DNA from: Leptobacterium flavescens
Lineage (GTDB): Bacteria > Bacteroidota > Bacteroidia > Flavobacteriales > Flavobacteriaceae
Direction of reading: 5' to 3'
Assembly: GCF_010671605.1 (NCBI RefSeq)
Contig: NZ_JAABOO010000002.1
Span: 1 to 64,000, forward strand
DNA length: 64,000 bases
The first letter of the stretch is position 1; each line of letters opens with the position of its first letter. A program made the position numbers and the translations under genes. Of the stretch, positions 37,355 to 46,016 are shown one piece after another. The notes beneath the pieces are model-generated. The model had not been told where the DNA came from. It did no database searches and saw only the letters and a program-made list of their open reading frames with translations.

Positions 37355-37938
37355 TGATCGTTGGTCTGACAGGAGGAATTGGAAGTGGAAAATCTACGGT
37401 AGCCACCATGTTTTCCGAATTGGGAATACCGGTATATATTGCGGATGATGAGGCTAAGGAATTAATGAATACCTCTATGAGGATCAGGGAGCAGCTCATT
37501 GCTTTGTTCGGAGAAGAGGCTTATAAGGAAAATGAACTTAACAGGCCTTATATTGCCGGGTTGGTATTCAACGATAAAGAAAAACTACAGCAACTCAATG
37601 CCATTGTTCACCCGGAGGTGAACCGTCATTTTAAGAATTGGTACGAGCAGCAAAAATCACCTTACGTTATTAAAGAGGCGGCAATTCTGTTTGAGAATGG
37701 CGGTTACAGAAATTGCGATCTGATGATCACGGTTACGGCACCCGTAGATATCCGTATTCAGAGGGTTCTGCAAAGAGATGGCGGCCCGGAGGAAGATATC
37801 AGATCCAGGATGAGGAATCAGTGGAAGGATGAGGATAAGATAGCTCTGTCTGATTTTGTTATAGAAAATACAGACCTGATCAGAACCTCAATGGAAGTAG
37901 AAAAGATACATAAACATATCCTCGCTGAAAATCAGTAA
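37354..37938 (+). CDS. coaE: Dephospho-CoA kinase
   Basis: CoaE performs the final step of coenzyme A synthesis. The 194-residue P-loop kinase has VGLTGGIGSGKSTVA (about 3-17), IADDEAKELM, HPEVNRHF (about 88-95) and PVDIRIQRVLQRDG, the family's lid segment. Length is normal. Its start overlaps the stop of the YbbR gene by one base. The coaBC gene that makes its precursor is 6 kb upstream. Confidence 0.96.
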   Translation: MIVGLTGGIGSGKSTVATMFSELGIPVYIADDEAKELMNTSMRIREQLIALFGEEAYKENELNRPYIAGLVFNDKEKLQQLNAIVHPEVNRHFKNWYEQQKSPYVIKEAAILFENGGYRNCDLMITVTAPVDIRIQRVLQRDGGPEEDIRSRMRNQWKDEDKIALSDFVIENTDLIRTSMEVEKIHKHILAENQ

Positions 37939-38002
37939 ACCACAATTTTAACATTTTTGTTAAGGTTAGGTTAAATGCCAATTAAAAAAAAAGTTAAAGC
38001 TT

Positions 38003-38010
38003 TAATTTTG
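38003..38010 (+). promoter_or_regulatory. -7 promoter element before the histidine kinase gene
   Basis: TAATTTTG matches TAnnTTTG and ends five bases before the ATG at 38016, predicting an almost leaderless transcript. No -33 element is evident. Confidence 0.5.
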
Positions 38011-38015
38011 ACCAA

Positions 38016-39596
38016 ATGAGTAAGAGATTATTCGTTTTATTAGTTGTATTGATGAGTTTGTCCCTTGTAGGAATTATATTCGTTCAGGGCTATTGGATCA
38101 AGACCACAATCGAGAACAAGGAAGAGCAGTTTTCCATGAATGTGAATCAGATCCTCAAGTCGACAGCTGATAAAATCGAGCAGAAAGAGTTAAAATATTT
38201 TGTTGATGTGGTTGCGGAGAACATAGATACCCTTAGCAACCCTAATGACACGAGGATAGATCAGTTGTTTGTGATCCAGACAGACAGCAGGACGAATGAA
38301 CAGTTTATTTATGCTCATGGAATTTTGCAGGAAGATTACGGTATTGCAACCACGTTCTTTGAAAATGCAAACGGATTAGATAGCCTGAATATCCCGAGCA
38401 GAAGGATACTCAGTACAAGGGAGTCGAGAATTATCTCGGACGGATTTGATATCGACAGGAAAAAAAGAAAAGAATCTCAGGTAGTCAGAAGTGTAGGACA
38501 ATTAAGTGATATCCAGAAAGCACTTTATGAAACTTCTTTCCGTGACATCGCCAAACGCTTTCCTATTCACCAGAGGATAGATTCCAAGACCATAGAGTTG
38601 CTTCTGCAACGCGAATTTGGAGACAGGGGGATCGATATCGATTTTGAATACGGAGTGTACAGTAACGGCCTTGCCACTAAAGTAAGATCTAACGGATTCA
38701 GCTCTTCAAAGTCTACACGCTATAAAACATCTCTTTTTATAGATAATGAAGGGAATAGCGAATACGACCTGTTGGTGAGTTTTCCGAAAAAGAATAACTT
38801 CCTTATTTCCTCAATAATGGGGATGGTAATATTATCGATAATTTTTACGTTAGTTATTATAGTAGCCTATTCAAGTGCGATCTACCAGCTCATCCGTCAG
38901 AAACAGATATCGGAGATCAAAACAGATTTCATCAATAATATGACGCATGAGTTTAAGACACCCATAGCTACTATTAATCTGGCGCTGGATGCTATCAAAA
39001 ATCCTAAAGCTTTTGATGATGCAGACAAGATAAAAAGATACCTCGGAATGATCCGGGATGAGAATAAGAGAATGCATGCCCAGGTGGAAAATGTGTTAAG
39101 AATTTCTAAACTCGAAAAAAACCAGCTGGATATAAGTAAGGATAGAGTAGACGTTCACGACAGAATAGACGAAGCTGTACTACATGTTTCTCTGATCGTT
39201 GAAAACAGAGGGGGTTACATACGTCAGCATTTAGATGCTCCGAGAAGCGAGATTCTTGCAAATGAGATGCATTTTACCAACGTTCTTGTAAATATTCTGG
39301 ACAACGCTATCAAATATTCACCCGAAGCACCTGAAGTAGATATTTATACCGAAGTAGTGAAAAACAGTATAATTATCAAGATACAGGATCACGGATCGGG
39401 AATGAGCAAGGCAGTGTTAAAGAGAATTTTTGAGAAATTCTACAGAGAGCACACCGGAAATATACACAATGTTAAGGGGCATGGCCTCGGATTAGCATAC
39501 GTAAAAAGAATAGTTGAAGATCACCAGGGAGAGGTGTACGCAGAAAGTGAAAAAGACAAAGGAAGTATTTTTTATATAAAAATGCCTTTAATATAA
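38016..39596 (+). CDS. Sensor histidine kinase (RprX-like)
   Basis: The 526-residue kinase has two membrane helices (about 4-24 and 262-286) framing a periplasmic sensor domain of about 235 residues. The phosphoacceptor is His311 in NNMTHEFKTPIATI. The ATP-binding domain shows NVLVNILDNAIKYS, IKIQDHGSGMS, FEKFYREHTGN and KGHGLGLAYVKRIVEDH. The signal sensed is unknown. The next gene, seven bases downstream, is its response regulator. The arrangement resembles RprX/RprY of Bacteroides. Confidence 0.92.
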   Translation: MSKRLFVLLVVLMSLSLVGIIFVQGYWIKTTIENKEEQFSMNVNQILKSTADKIEQKELKYFVDVVAENIDTLSNPNDTRIDQLFVIQTDSRTNEQFIYAHGILQEDYGIATTFFENANGLDSLNIPSRRILSTRESRIISDGFDIDRKKRKESQVVRSVGQLSDIQKALYETSFRDIAKRFPIHQRIDSKTIELLLQREFGDRGIDIDFEYGVYSNGLATKVRSNGFSSSKSTRYKTSLFIDNEGNSEYDLLVSFPKKNNFLISSIMGMVILSIIFTLVIIVAYSSAIYQLIRQKQISEIKTDFINNMTHEFKTPIATINLALDAIKNPKAFDDADKIKRYLGMIRDENKRMHAQVENVLRISKLEKNQLDISKDRVDVHDRIDEAVLHVSLIVENRGGYIRQHLDAPRSEILANEMHFTNVLVNILDNAIKYSPEAPEVDIYTEVVKNSIIIKIQDHGSGMSKAVLKRIFEKFYREHTGNIHNVKGHGLGLAYVKRIVEDHQGEVYAESEKDKGSIFYIKMPLI

Positions 39597-39603
39597 AGAG
39601 ATT

Positions 39604-40317
39604 ATGGAAACAGCAAATAAGAAAATTTTATTAGTAGAAGACGACCCGAATTTTGGAATTGTTCTTAAGGATTACTTATCTATGAACGATTTCGACGTCG
39701 TGCTGGCAAAGAATGGAATGGAAGGCTTTGAAAAGTTCAAAAAAGACAATTACGATCTTTGTATTTTGGACGTGATGATGCCTTACAAGGACGGATTTAC
39801 CCTGGCTAAAGAGATCAGAGAGAAGAACGAACACGTTCCAATCATCTTTTTAACTGCTAAAACAATGAAAGAAGATGTTTTAAAAGGATACAAAGCTGGG
39901 GCTGACGATTATCTGAATAAACCTTTCGACTCTGAAGTATTGCTTTTTAAGATCAAAGCTATCATGCAGAGAAAAGCTTCTGATTCTGTTGCAGACAGTA
40001 AGCAATTCGAATTCCAGATCGGTAAATTCCACTTAAATTCTAAATTACGTTTCCTAACATACGGTGATGATGAGCCGATAAAATTATCGCCAAAAGAAAA
40101 TGAGCTTCTCCGTTTACTTGCTTTACATGAAAATGATTTAATGCCAAGAGAATTAGCGTTAACTAAAATATGGAGAGACGATAATTACTTTACGTCCAGA
40201 AGTATGGATGTTTATATTGCCAAACTTAGAAAGTATCTGAAAAGAGATGATGAGGTTGAGATTCTTAATATCCATGGAGAAGGTTTCAGATTGGTAGTAA
40301 AAAGCGAAGTAGAATAA
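39604..40317 (+). CDS. OmpR-family response regulator (RprY-like)
   Basis: The 237-residue protein has a receiver domain with the acidic pair in LLVEDDPNFG, the phosphorylated Asp56 in CILDVMMPYKDGF, Thr in IIFLTAKTMKEDVLKGYKAGADDYLNKPF and a C-terminal winged-helix DNA-binding domain (about 135-234; LSPKENELLRLLALHENDLM, SRSMDVYIAKLRKYLK). It pairs with the kinase immediately upstream. Targets are not visible in this window. A terminator follows. Confidence 0.95.
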   Translation: METANKKILLVEDDPNFGIVLKDYLSMNDFDVVLAKNGMEGFEKFKKDNYDLCILDVMMPYKDGFTLAKEIREKNEHVPIIFLTAKTMKEDVLKGYKAGADDYLNKPFDSEVLLFKIKAIMQRKASDSVADSKQFEFQIGKFHLNSKLRFLTYGDDEPIKLSPKENELLRLLALHENDLMPRELALTKIWRDDNYFTSRSMDVYIAKLRKYLKRDDEVEILNIHGEGFRLVVKSEVE

Positions 40318-40342
40318 ATACATCTGATATAATTCTATACCG

Positions 40343-40369
40343 ACCCTGACATTTTTGTCAGGGTTTTTT
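40343..40369 (+). terminator. Terminator of the two-component operon
   Basis: ACCCTGAC pairs with GTCAGGGT around ATTTTT, followed by T6. It separates the response regulator gene from the converging gluconate permease gene. Confidence 0.92.
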
Positions 40370-40380
40370 ATTGCTTTTTT

Positions 40381-41715
40381 TTAAAGGATACTATTGAGGA
40401 TCACAGCCATCGTAAACCCGCAAAGTGCCAAAATAGTGGTCATCACAGACCAGGATCTGAAAGTGTCTTTTTCCGAAAGGTTTAAATATTGCCCCACCAG
40501 CCAGAAGCCGCTGTCATTGACATGAGAGAAGATAGAAGCACCCGATGCAATGGAAATGACCAGGCACGCCAGGGAAGCATTGTCCATACCCGCATTGATA
40601 ATTAGCGGGGCCACCAATCCTGCAGCAGTGATCATGGCAACTGTGGCCGATCCCTGAATAACCCTCACTAAAGCCGCAGTTACAAAAGCAAACAGCAAAA
40701 CAGGGAAACCGATATCTACCAGAGATTCGGCCAGCATTTTCCCGCCACCCGTATTTACCAGCACCTGTTTGAATACCCCGCCTGCACCGGTTAAAAGTAT
40801 GATAGTACCCGCCGGGGCCATCGACTTTGTTGTAATTTGTAAAAGATCCTTGCTTTTAACTCCCCTTAGGATCCCCAGGCTATACCATGCAATGATATTG
40901 GCAATGATCAGGGCAGAGAAGGGGTGGCCAATTAGTTTGATAATATTCTTTACCGTACCGTTTGAAATGCTGATGATATCACTGGCCACAAAACTGTTTA
41001 TCAGGATCAACAGGATAGGAACAGCAATGATGGCGAAAATAGCTTTGGCGGAAGGCAGATTAGAAGTTTTTAGTTCCGAAACCGCCTCCGGGGCATCGAT
41101 ATGTATCTTTTTTGCTATGTATTTCCCGAAAACAAGACCACTGATCAGGACGGTAGGGATACCGGCCATAAACCCGATAGCGATAACCCACCCGATATCT
41201 GCCCCGATAATATCTGCAACGGCAATAGGGCCCGGTGTAGGAGGAATAAAAGCATGGGTGGCTGCTAATCCTGCCAGTAGCGGAATAGCATACAGGAGCA
41301 GGGATTTTTTAGTTGTGCGCTGAATGGCATAGATAACTGGAATAAGGATTATAAATGCCACATCGAAGAATACGGGAATAGCGATCACAAAACCCGAAAT
41401 AAGCATGGCCAGTGGTGCTTTCTCCGTACCCATTTTTTTGGTGAGATAGGCGGCAATAGCATTTGCACCTCCCGAATGTTCAAGGATACCACCGAAAATA
41501 GCTCCCAGGCCTACAACGGTTGCCACAAACCCCAGGGTTCCGCCCATTCCTTCCTGGATCGTCTTAATGATCTGCTCTGCATCCAGTCCGGCAATAAGAC
41601 CAGTAAGGATACTTGCTATAAGTAAAGAGATAAATGCGGGGATCTTTAATCTGAGGATCAGAAATAACAGGACGGCAATTCCGATAAGGATGGCAGATAA
41701 AAGTGTATAATCCAT
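40381..41715 (-). CDS. Gluconate:H+ symporter, GntP family
   Basis: The 444-residue permease has about 12-13 helices, begins DYTLLSAILIGIAVLLFLIL, and carries GntP motifs: AEQIIKTIQEGMGGTLGFVATVV (about 46-68), FIPPTPGPIAVADIIGADIG (about 154-173) and HVNDSGFWLVGQYLNLS (about 399-415). Gluconate is the likely substrate because the gene upstream in the same transcript, 12 bases away, encodes gluconokinase fused to 6-phosphogluconate dehydrogenase. Confidence 0.92.
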   Translation of the reverse strand: MDYTLLSAILIGIAVLLFLILRLKIPAFISLLIASILTGLIAGLDAEQIIKTIQEGMGGTLGFVATVVGLGAIFGGILEHSGGANAIAAYLTKKMGTEKAPLAMLISGFVIAIPVFFDVAFIILIPVIYAIQRTTKKSLLLYAIPLLAGLAATHAFIPPTPGPIAVADIIGADIGWVIAIGFMAGIPTVLISGLVFGKYIAKKIHIDAPEAVSELKTSNLPSAKAIFAIIAVPILLILINSFVASDIISISNGTVKNIIKLIGHPFSALIIANIIAWYSLGILRGVKSKDLLQITTKSMAPAGTIILLTGAGGVFKQVLVNTGGGKMLAESLVDIGFPVLLFAFVTAALVRVIQGSATVAMITAAGLVAPLIINAGMDNASLACLVISIASGASIFSHVNDSGFWLVGQYLNLSEKDTFRSWSVMTTILALCGFTMAVILNSIL

Positions 41716-41727
41716 AAGCTTCCGTTT

Positions 41728-43626
41728 TTAGCTCCAGTTAGTGTGATGCAGGTCTCCTTCGGGATCGTCATTTTTCCTGTATCCGTGTGCCCCGAAAAAA
41801 TCGCGCTGAGCCTGTATCATATTTGCGTTGGAACGATCCTCTTTATAGCTGTTAAAGTAATTAAGCGCGGCAGTAAGGCAGGGGATAGGGTAATGCCCCA
41901 GGACGGCTTCCGAAACAGTTTGTGTGATCGCTGCATACGATTCCTTTAGCATCCCGGCAATATGAGCGTTTAAAAGGATGTCTTTCTCCTTCTTTAACAG
42001 TGGGACCAGGGTTTCGATAAAAGCAGATCGTATAATACAACCATTGGTCCAGATCCTGCATATCTCACTCATGTCAAGCTCCCATGCGTATGATTCCGAA
42101 GCTTCCTTCAGGAGAGATATTCCCTGGTGATGGTTGATTATCCTGGCAAAACGATATGCATTTTTTATATGCACTATCGGTAACTCCAGGCTAAGCTTTT
42201 CCGGAGAATATAAAGCCGAAGCTTTTTCTCTGCTGCTTTTAAAGGCAGAAATATACCTGCTGTACAAAGCAGAGGTAAGCACGGTAGCAGGAATTCCCAG
42301 CTGAGAGGCAGCTACTGTGGTCCAGTTTCCTGTTCCTTTATTGGCGGCCTTGTCGAGGATAAGGTCGATAAGCCAGTTGTTCCCTTCTTTTCTTCTCAGG
42401 ATCTTTGCAGTGATCTCCAGCAGATAACTGTTCAGCTCACCCTGGCACCACTCTTCAAAGAGATCGGCTATTTTATCGGGCTGCATATTCTTACCCTGCC
42501 TGAGCAATTGATATACCTCTGCAATAAGCTGCATTTCGGAATATTCTACCCCGTTATGGGCCATCTTTATAAAATGACCGGCACCTCCCTTGCCCAGGTA
42601 ACTGCAGCAGGCGTTTCCATCCGGATCCCTGGCAGAGATAGTTTCGAGATAACCCTTTATTTTATCATAAGCATCCGGATCTCCGCCGGGCATAAGGGAC
42701 GGACCTTGCAGGGCGCCTTCCTCCCCTCCGGAAACTCCGACTCCCATAAAAGAGATCCCTTTTTCTTTCAGATATTCGTATCTCCTTTGAGTGTCGAGAT
42801 AGTAAGAATTTCCTCCGTCTATCACGATGTCTCCGGTACTCATAAACGGTAATATCTCTTCTATGACCTGATCTACCGCTTTCCCTGCGTTTACCATCAG
42901 CATGATCTTCCTGGGAGTCTGAAGGGAATGCACAAAAGCCTGCATCTTATCAAATGCTTTTGCCGTATGGAGTTCGGGAAAATCCTTTTTGAATGTAAGG
43001 GCAATATCTTCTTCTTTTCCATCCACATGCCTGTTATACATAGAAATATAAAATCCCTTTCCGGCAAGATTGCGGCAAAGGCTTTTACCCATGACCCCAA
43101 GACCTATGAGACCGAATTCACTCTTGTTCAATTCACTTTTTATTTGCTCCAGGATCTGTTCGGGAGTATTGATCACATCAACCCGAATGGCATTTTCAGG
43201 AGGTTCCAGGGTATCAAACTGCGATTGGAGGAGGGACAACGGCATAAAATGTCCGCTGCGGCTTTCCATTCTCTGCAGGATCTGATCGAAGGAACCATGC
43301 AGGAAAACAAACCGGAACTCATTCTCTATTCCCTCACTCAACTGTTGCCTGTATTTTTTCTTCAGGGCAGAACATGCTATGATGCAGGAATTCTTTTTGA
43401 GTTCTTCCTTTGCAACAGTGTTAAGAGCCATAAGCCAGCCCTTTCTGTCTTCATCATTCAGCGGTTTGCCGGAGGCCATTTTTTCCCGGTTGGATTCAGG
43501 GTGGTAATCATCTCCGTCAAAGAAAGGAAGATCCAATTCCTTTGCCAGAAGGTTTCCGATGGTACTTTTACCCGAACCCGAAACTCCGATAATAAATATT
43601 ACCTGCTTTTTTAAGTGAGGCCTCAT
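41728..43626 (-). CDS. Fusion of gluconokinase and 6-phosphogluconate dehydrogenase
   Basis: One reading frame of 632 residues holds two enzymes. Residues about 8-165 are a GntK-type gluconokinase: P-loop GVSGSGKS (14-21), FFDGDDYHPESNREKM and SGHFMPLSLLQSQFDTLEPP. Residues about 168-632 are 6-phosphogluconate dehydrogenase: GLIGLGVMGKSLCRNLA (about 172-188), IVIDGGNSYY, GVGVSGGEEGALQGPSLMPGG, HFIKMAHNGVEY and GTGNWTTVAASQLGIP. The fusion would turn imported gluconate into 6-phosphogluconate and then ribulose-5-phosphate. The join at 165-170 shows no break, so I take it as a real fusion. The permease follows. Confidence 0.93.
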   Translation of the reverse strand: MRPHLKKQVIFIIGVSGSGKSTIGNLLAKELDLPFFDGDDYHPESNREKMASGKPLNDEDRKGWLMALNTVAKEELKKNSCIIACSALKKKYRQQLSEGIENEFRFVFLHGSFDQILQRMESRSGHFMPLSLLQSQFDTLEPPENAIRVDVINTPEQILEQIKSELNKSEFGLIGLGVMGKSLCRNLAGKGFYISMYNRHVDGKEEDIALTFKKDFPELHTAKAFDKMQAFVHSLQTPRKIMLMVNAGKAVDQVIEEILPFMSTGDIVIDGGNSYYLDTQRRYEYLKEKGISFMGVGVSGGEEGALQGPSLMPGGDPDAYDKIKGYLETISARDPDGNACCSYLGKGGAGHFIKMAHNGVEYSEMQLIAEVYQLLRQGKNMQPDKIADLFEEWCQGELNSYLLEITAKILRRKEGNNWLIDLILDKAANKGTGNWTTVAASQLGIPATVLTSALYSRYISAFKSSREKASALYSPEKLSLELPIVHIKNAYRFARIINHHQGISLLKEASESYAWELDMSEICRIWTNGCIIRSAFIETLVPLLKKEKDILLNAHIAGMLKESYAAITQTVSEAVLGHYPIPCLTAALNYFNSYKEDRSNANMIQAQRDFFGAHGYRKNDDPEGDLHHTNWS

Positions 43627-43633
43627 TTCAGAT

Positions 43634-44080
43634 TTATATTTCGACGATCATTTCAATCTCTACGGCAATATTTCCCGGGAGGGAAGACATGCCTACAGCT
43701 GCTCTGGTATGGATCCCTTTTTCTCCGAAAACCTCTACAAGCAGATCTGAACATCCGTTAATGACCTTAGGATGATTGTCAAAAGTATCTTCGGCATTGA
43801 CCATCCCGTGTACTTTTACAATTCGTTTCACTTTACTAAGATCGCCTATGGCTTCTTTTAAAGTTGCCAGAAGGCTGATAGCTGTTTTTCTGGCCTCCAG
43901 ATAAGCTTCTTCCATAGAAACGTCACGCCCGACCTTTCCTTTTACTTCATCATCACAGGGGCCATGCCCTCCAATATGAATAAGATTGCCTGTTTTTACA
44001 TAACGAACATAATTTCCCAGAGGTTGATAGGGTTGTGGAAGCTCAATGCCAAGAGCATTTAGTTTTTCTTCAGGATTCAT
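43634..44080 (-). CDS. RidA/YjgF family protein
   Basis: This 148-residue protein belongs to the RidA superfamily: NLIHIGGHGPCDD (about 32-44), EEAYLEARKTAISLLATLKE (about 57-76) and IHTRAAVGMSSLPGNIAVEIEM (about 123-144) match the longer chorismate-mutase-like subgroup. RidA proteins hydrolyse reactive enamines and imines. The arginine in THTR/IHTRAAVG needed for deaminase activity is present. It starts seven bases before the gluconokinase fusion gene on the same strand, so they may be co-transcribed, but no functional link is clear. Confidence 0.88.
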   Translation of the reverse strand: MNPEEKLNALGIELPQPYQPLGNYVRYVKTGNLIHIGGHGPCDDEVKGKVGRDVSMEEAYLEARKTAISLLATLKEAIGDLSKVKRIVKVHGMVNAEDTFDNHPKVINGCSDLLVEVFGEKGIHTRAAVGMSSLPGNIAVEIEMIVEI

Positions 44081-44119
44081 AGAGTATATAGGATAGTTAA
44101 ATTGCTATTAATATGCAAT

Positions 44120-45031
44120 TTAAGAGATTTTTTCCTCAATCCCGGCTATAATTTTATCAAAAGGTGCTTCGAAGTCAAACCACAGGACTTCCGGATTTTT
44201 TCTGTACCAGGTTAATTGCCTTTTGGCGAAGCGACGTGTATTCTTCTTGATCTCTTCAACGGCGAATTCCTCAGACCAGGTGCCTTCAAAGTACTGAAAC
44301 AACTCTTTGTAACCCACAGTTTGAAGTGCATTGAGTTCTTTATGAGGATACAGGGCTTTTGCTTCCTCCAGCAAACCTTCTTTTATCATGATATCCACCC
44401 GTCTGTTGATCCTGTCGTATATTATCGGGCGTTCTGCCGTAAGCCCTACTTTAACGGCCGTAAAAGGTCGCTCTTTGGAAGTGTTTTTCAGGAAGGAAGA
44501 ATAGGGTCTTCCACTTCCGATACATATTTCCAGGGCTCTGATAAGCCTGTGCGGATTCTGAAGATCAACCTTTTCGTAATAGCTCTTATCCAGTTCCTTT
44601 AGACGCTTCTGCAGATGTTCGATCCCGTTTTCTTCCAGGTCTTTCTGAAGCTCTTCCCTGATCTGCGGATCGACTTCCGGAAAATGATCCAGGCCTTTGA
44701 GTACTGCATCGACATATAAACCGCTTCCGCCAACCATGATCACGGTATCGTGTACCTTAAAGAGGTCTTCCAGTTTTTTCAGGGCGTCCTTTTCAAAATC
44801 ACCTACCGAATATTCATCAAAGATGCTGATGTGTTGTATAAAATGATGGTTAGCGCTTTTTAATTCTTCTGCAGAAGGTACTGCCGTACCAATACGCATT
44901 TCCTTAAAGAACTGACGGGAGTCTGCAGAGATGATCTCGGTATTGAAATACTGAGCCAGTTTAATGGCCAGTGCTGTTTTACCGATAGCAGTGGGGCCAA
45001 TGACAGATATGAGGTGTTTAGTGATGATCAT
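44120..45031 (-). CDS. miaA: tRNA dimethylallyltransferase MiaA
   Basis: MiaA adds an isopentenyl group to A37 of tRNAs reading UNN codons. The 303-residue protein has the P-loop GPTAIGKTALAIKLA (about 12-26), IISADSRQFFKEMRIGTAVPS (about 34-54), HHFIQHISIFDEYSVGDFE (about 62-80) and the GGSGLYVDAVLKGLD segment (about 101-115). The C-terminal KNTRRFAKRQLTWYR is the tRNA-binding signature. Its start overlaps the end of the channel gene upstream by 14 bases. Confidence 0.96.
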   Translation of the reverse strand: MIITKHLISVIGPTAIGKTALAIKLAQYFNTEIISADSRQFFKEMRIGTAVPSAEELKSANHHFIQHISIFDEYSVGDFEKDALKKLEDLFKVHDTVIMVGGSGLYVDAVLKGLDHFPEVDPQIREELQKDLEENGIEHLQKRLKELDKSYYEKVDLQNPHRLIRALEICIGSGRPYSSFLKNTSKERPFTAVKVGLTAERPIIYDRINRRVDIMIKEGLLEEAKALYPHKELNALQTVGYKELFQYFEGTWSEEFAVEEIKKNTRRFAKRQLTWYRKNPEVLWFDFEAPFDKIIAGIEEKIS

Positions 45032-45860
45032 TTAAAATTGTGCCGCAGTCGAAGCAGTGCTTGGCATCATCTCTATGCCCGTCCACACCGCAACTCGGAC
45101 AGGATTGAGTGTTCATATGTATTTCTTTTTTCTTTCTTCCCTGCATGGCGAATTCTGCCGTTACGATCCCGGTGGGTACTGCAATGATCCCGTAACCTAT
45201 GATCATGATCAGGGAGGCAATGGCCTGCCCCAATGCGGTCTGAGGTGCAATATCTCCGTAACCTACGGTGGTGAGAGTAACGATGGTCCAGTAAATACTT
45301 CTGGGAATACTGTTAAACCCGCTTCGGTCTCCTTCTACCAGGTACATGATAGTTCCCATAATTACCGCCAGGATAAGAACGGTGTATACAAAGACGGTTA
45401 TTTTAGCCCGGCTTGATCTCAAAGCCTCTTTGAGTTGAGAAGCCTCTCCGATAAACCGTACCAGCTTAAGAATACGGAAGACCCTTAGTAGTCTGAATGC
45501 CCTTAAGGCCAGAAGTACCTGCGAACCCGCAAAGAAATACGAGATATATAAAGGGATGGTAGCCAGGAAATCGATAATTCCGTAAAAACTGAAGATGTAA
45601 TTTACAGGTTTTCTGAGCGAAATGATCCTGGCAATATACTCCAGGGTGAAGAGAATGGTCACTATCCATTCGGCAAGTAGCAGCTGATTGTGGTACTTTG
45701 CATCAATGGCGTTTACACTTTCCAGCATAACCAACACGATACTGGCCAGAATGAGAATTAGCAGGGCAACGTCAAATAATTTCCCTGCAGGAGTATCCGC
45801 TTCATAAATGATCTCATGAAGCTGGTTCTTTAGTTTTTTATTGAATATACGTTTAAACAA
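45018..45860 (-). CDS. Voltage-gated potassium channel-like protein with a C-terminal zinc ribbon
   Basis: The 280-residue protein has six membrane helices. S4 carries regularly spaced arginines (LRAFRLLRVFRILKLVRF, about 119-136) and the pore loop has TLTTVGYGDIAPQT (about 195-208), the potassium selectivity filter. The tail ends with two Cys pairs, CPSCG and CFDCG (about 253-274), a zinc-ribbon or rubredoxin-like knuckle not part of the usual channel. It overlaps miaA by 14 bases. The gene is typical of Bacteroidota ion transporters, and the ribbon may sense metal or redox state, which is only a guess. Confidence 0.88.
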   Translation of the reverse strand: MFKRIFNKKLKNQLHEIIYEADTPAGKLFDVALLILILASIVLVMLESVNAIDAKYHNQLLLAEWIVTILFTLEYIARIISLRKPVNYIFSFYGIIDFLATIPLYISYFFAGSQVLLALRAFRLLRVFRILKLVRFIGEASQLKEALRSSRAKITVFVYTVLILAVIMGTIMYLVEGDRSGFNSIPRSIYWTIVTLTTVGYGDIAPQTALGQAIASLIMIIGYGIIAVPTGIVTAEFAMQGRKKKEIHMNTQSCPSCGVDGHRDDAKHCFDCGTILNDHH

Positions 45861-46016
45861 ATGCTTAAAAATTGCCTTTAAAGTTAAATTACTTTTTTCT
45901 GAATGACAACAGAGATCTTTTTTGAATGTGTAACTCCTTTAAATGGTCAGGTAAGTTAAGAATAATATACATAAAGCTTTGCATTGTCCTTTATCCTCAA
46001 AATACCGGGCCTCGGA

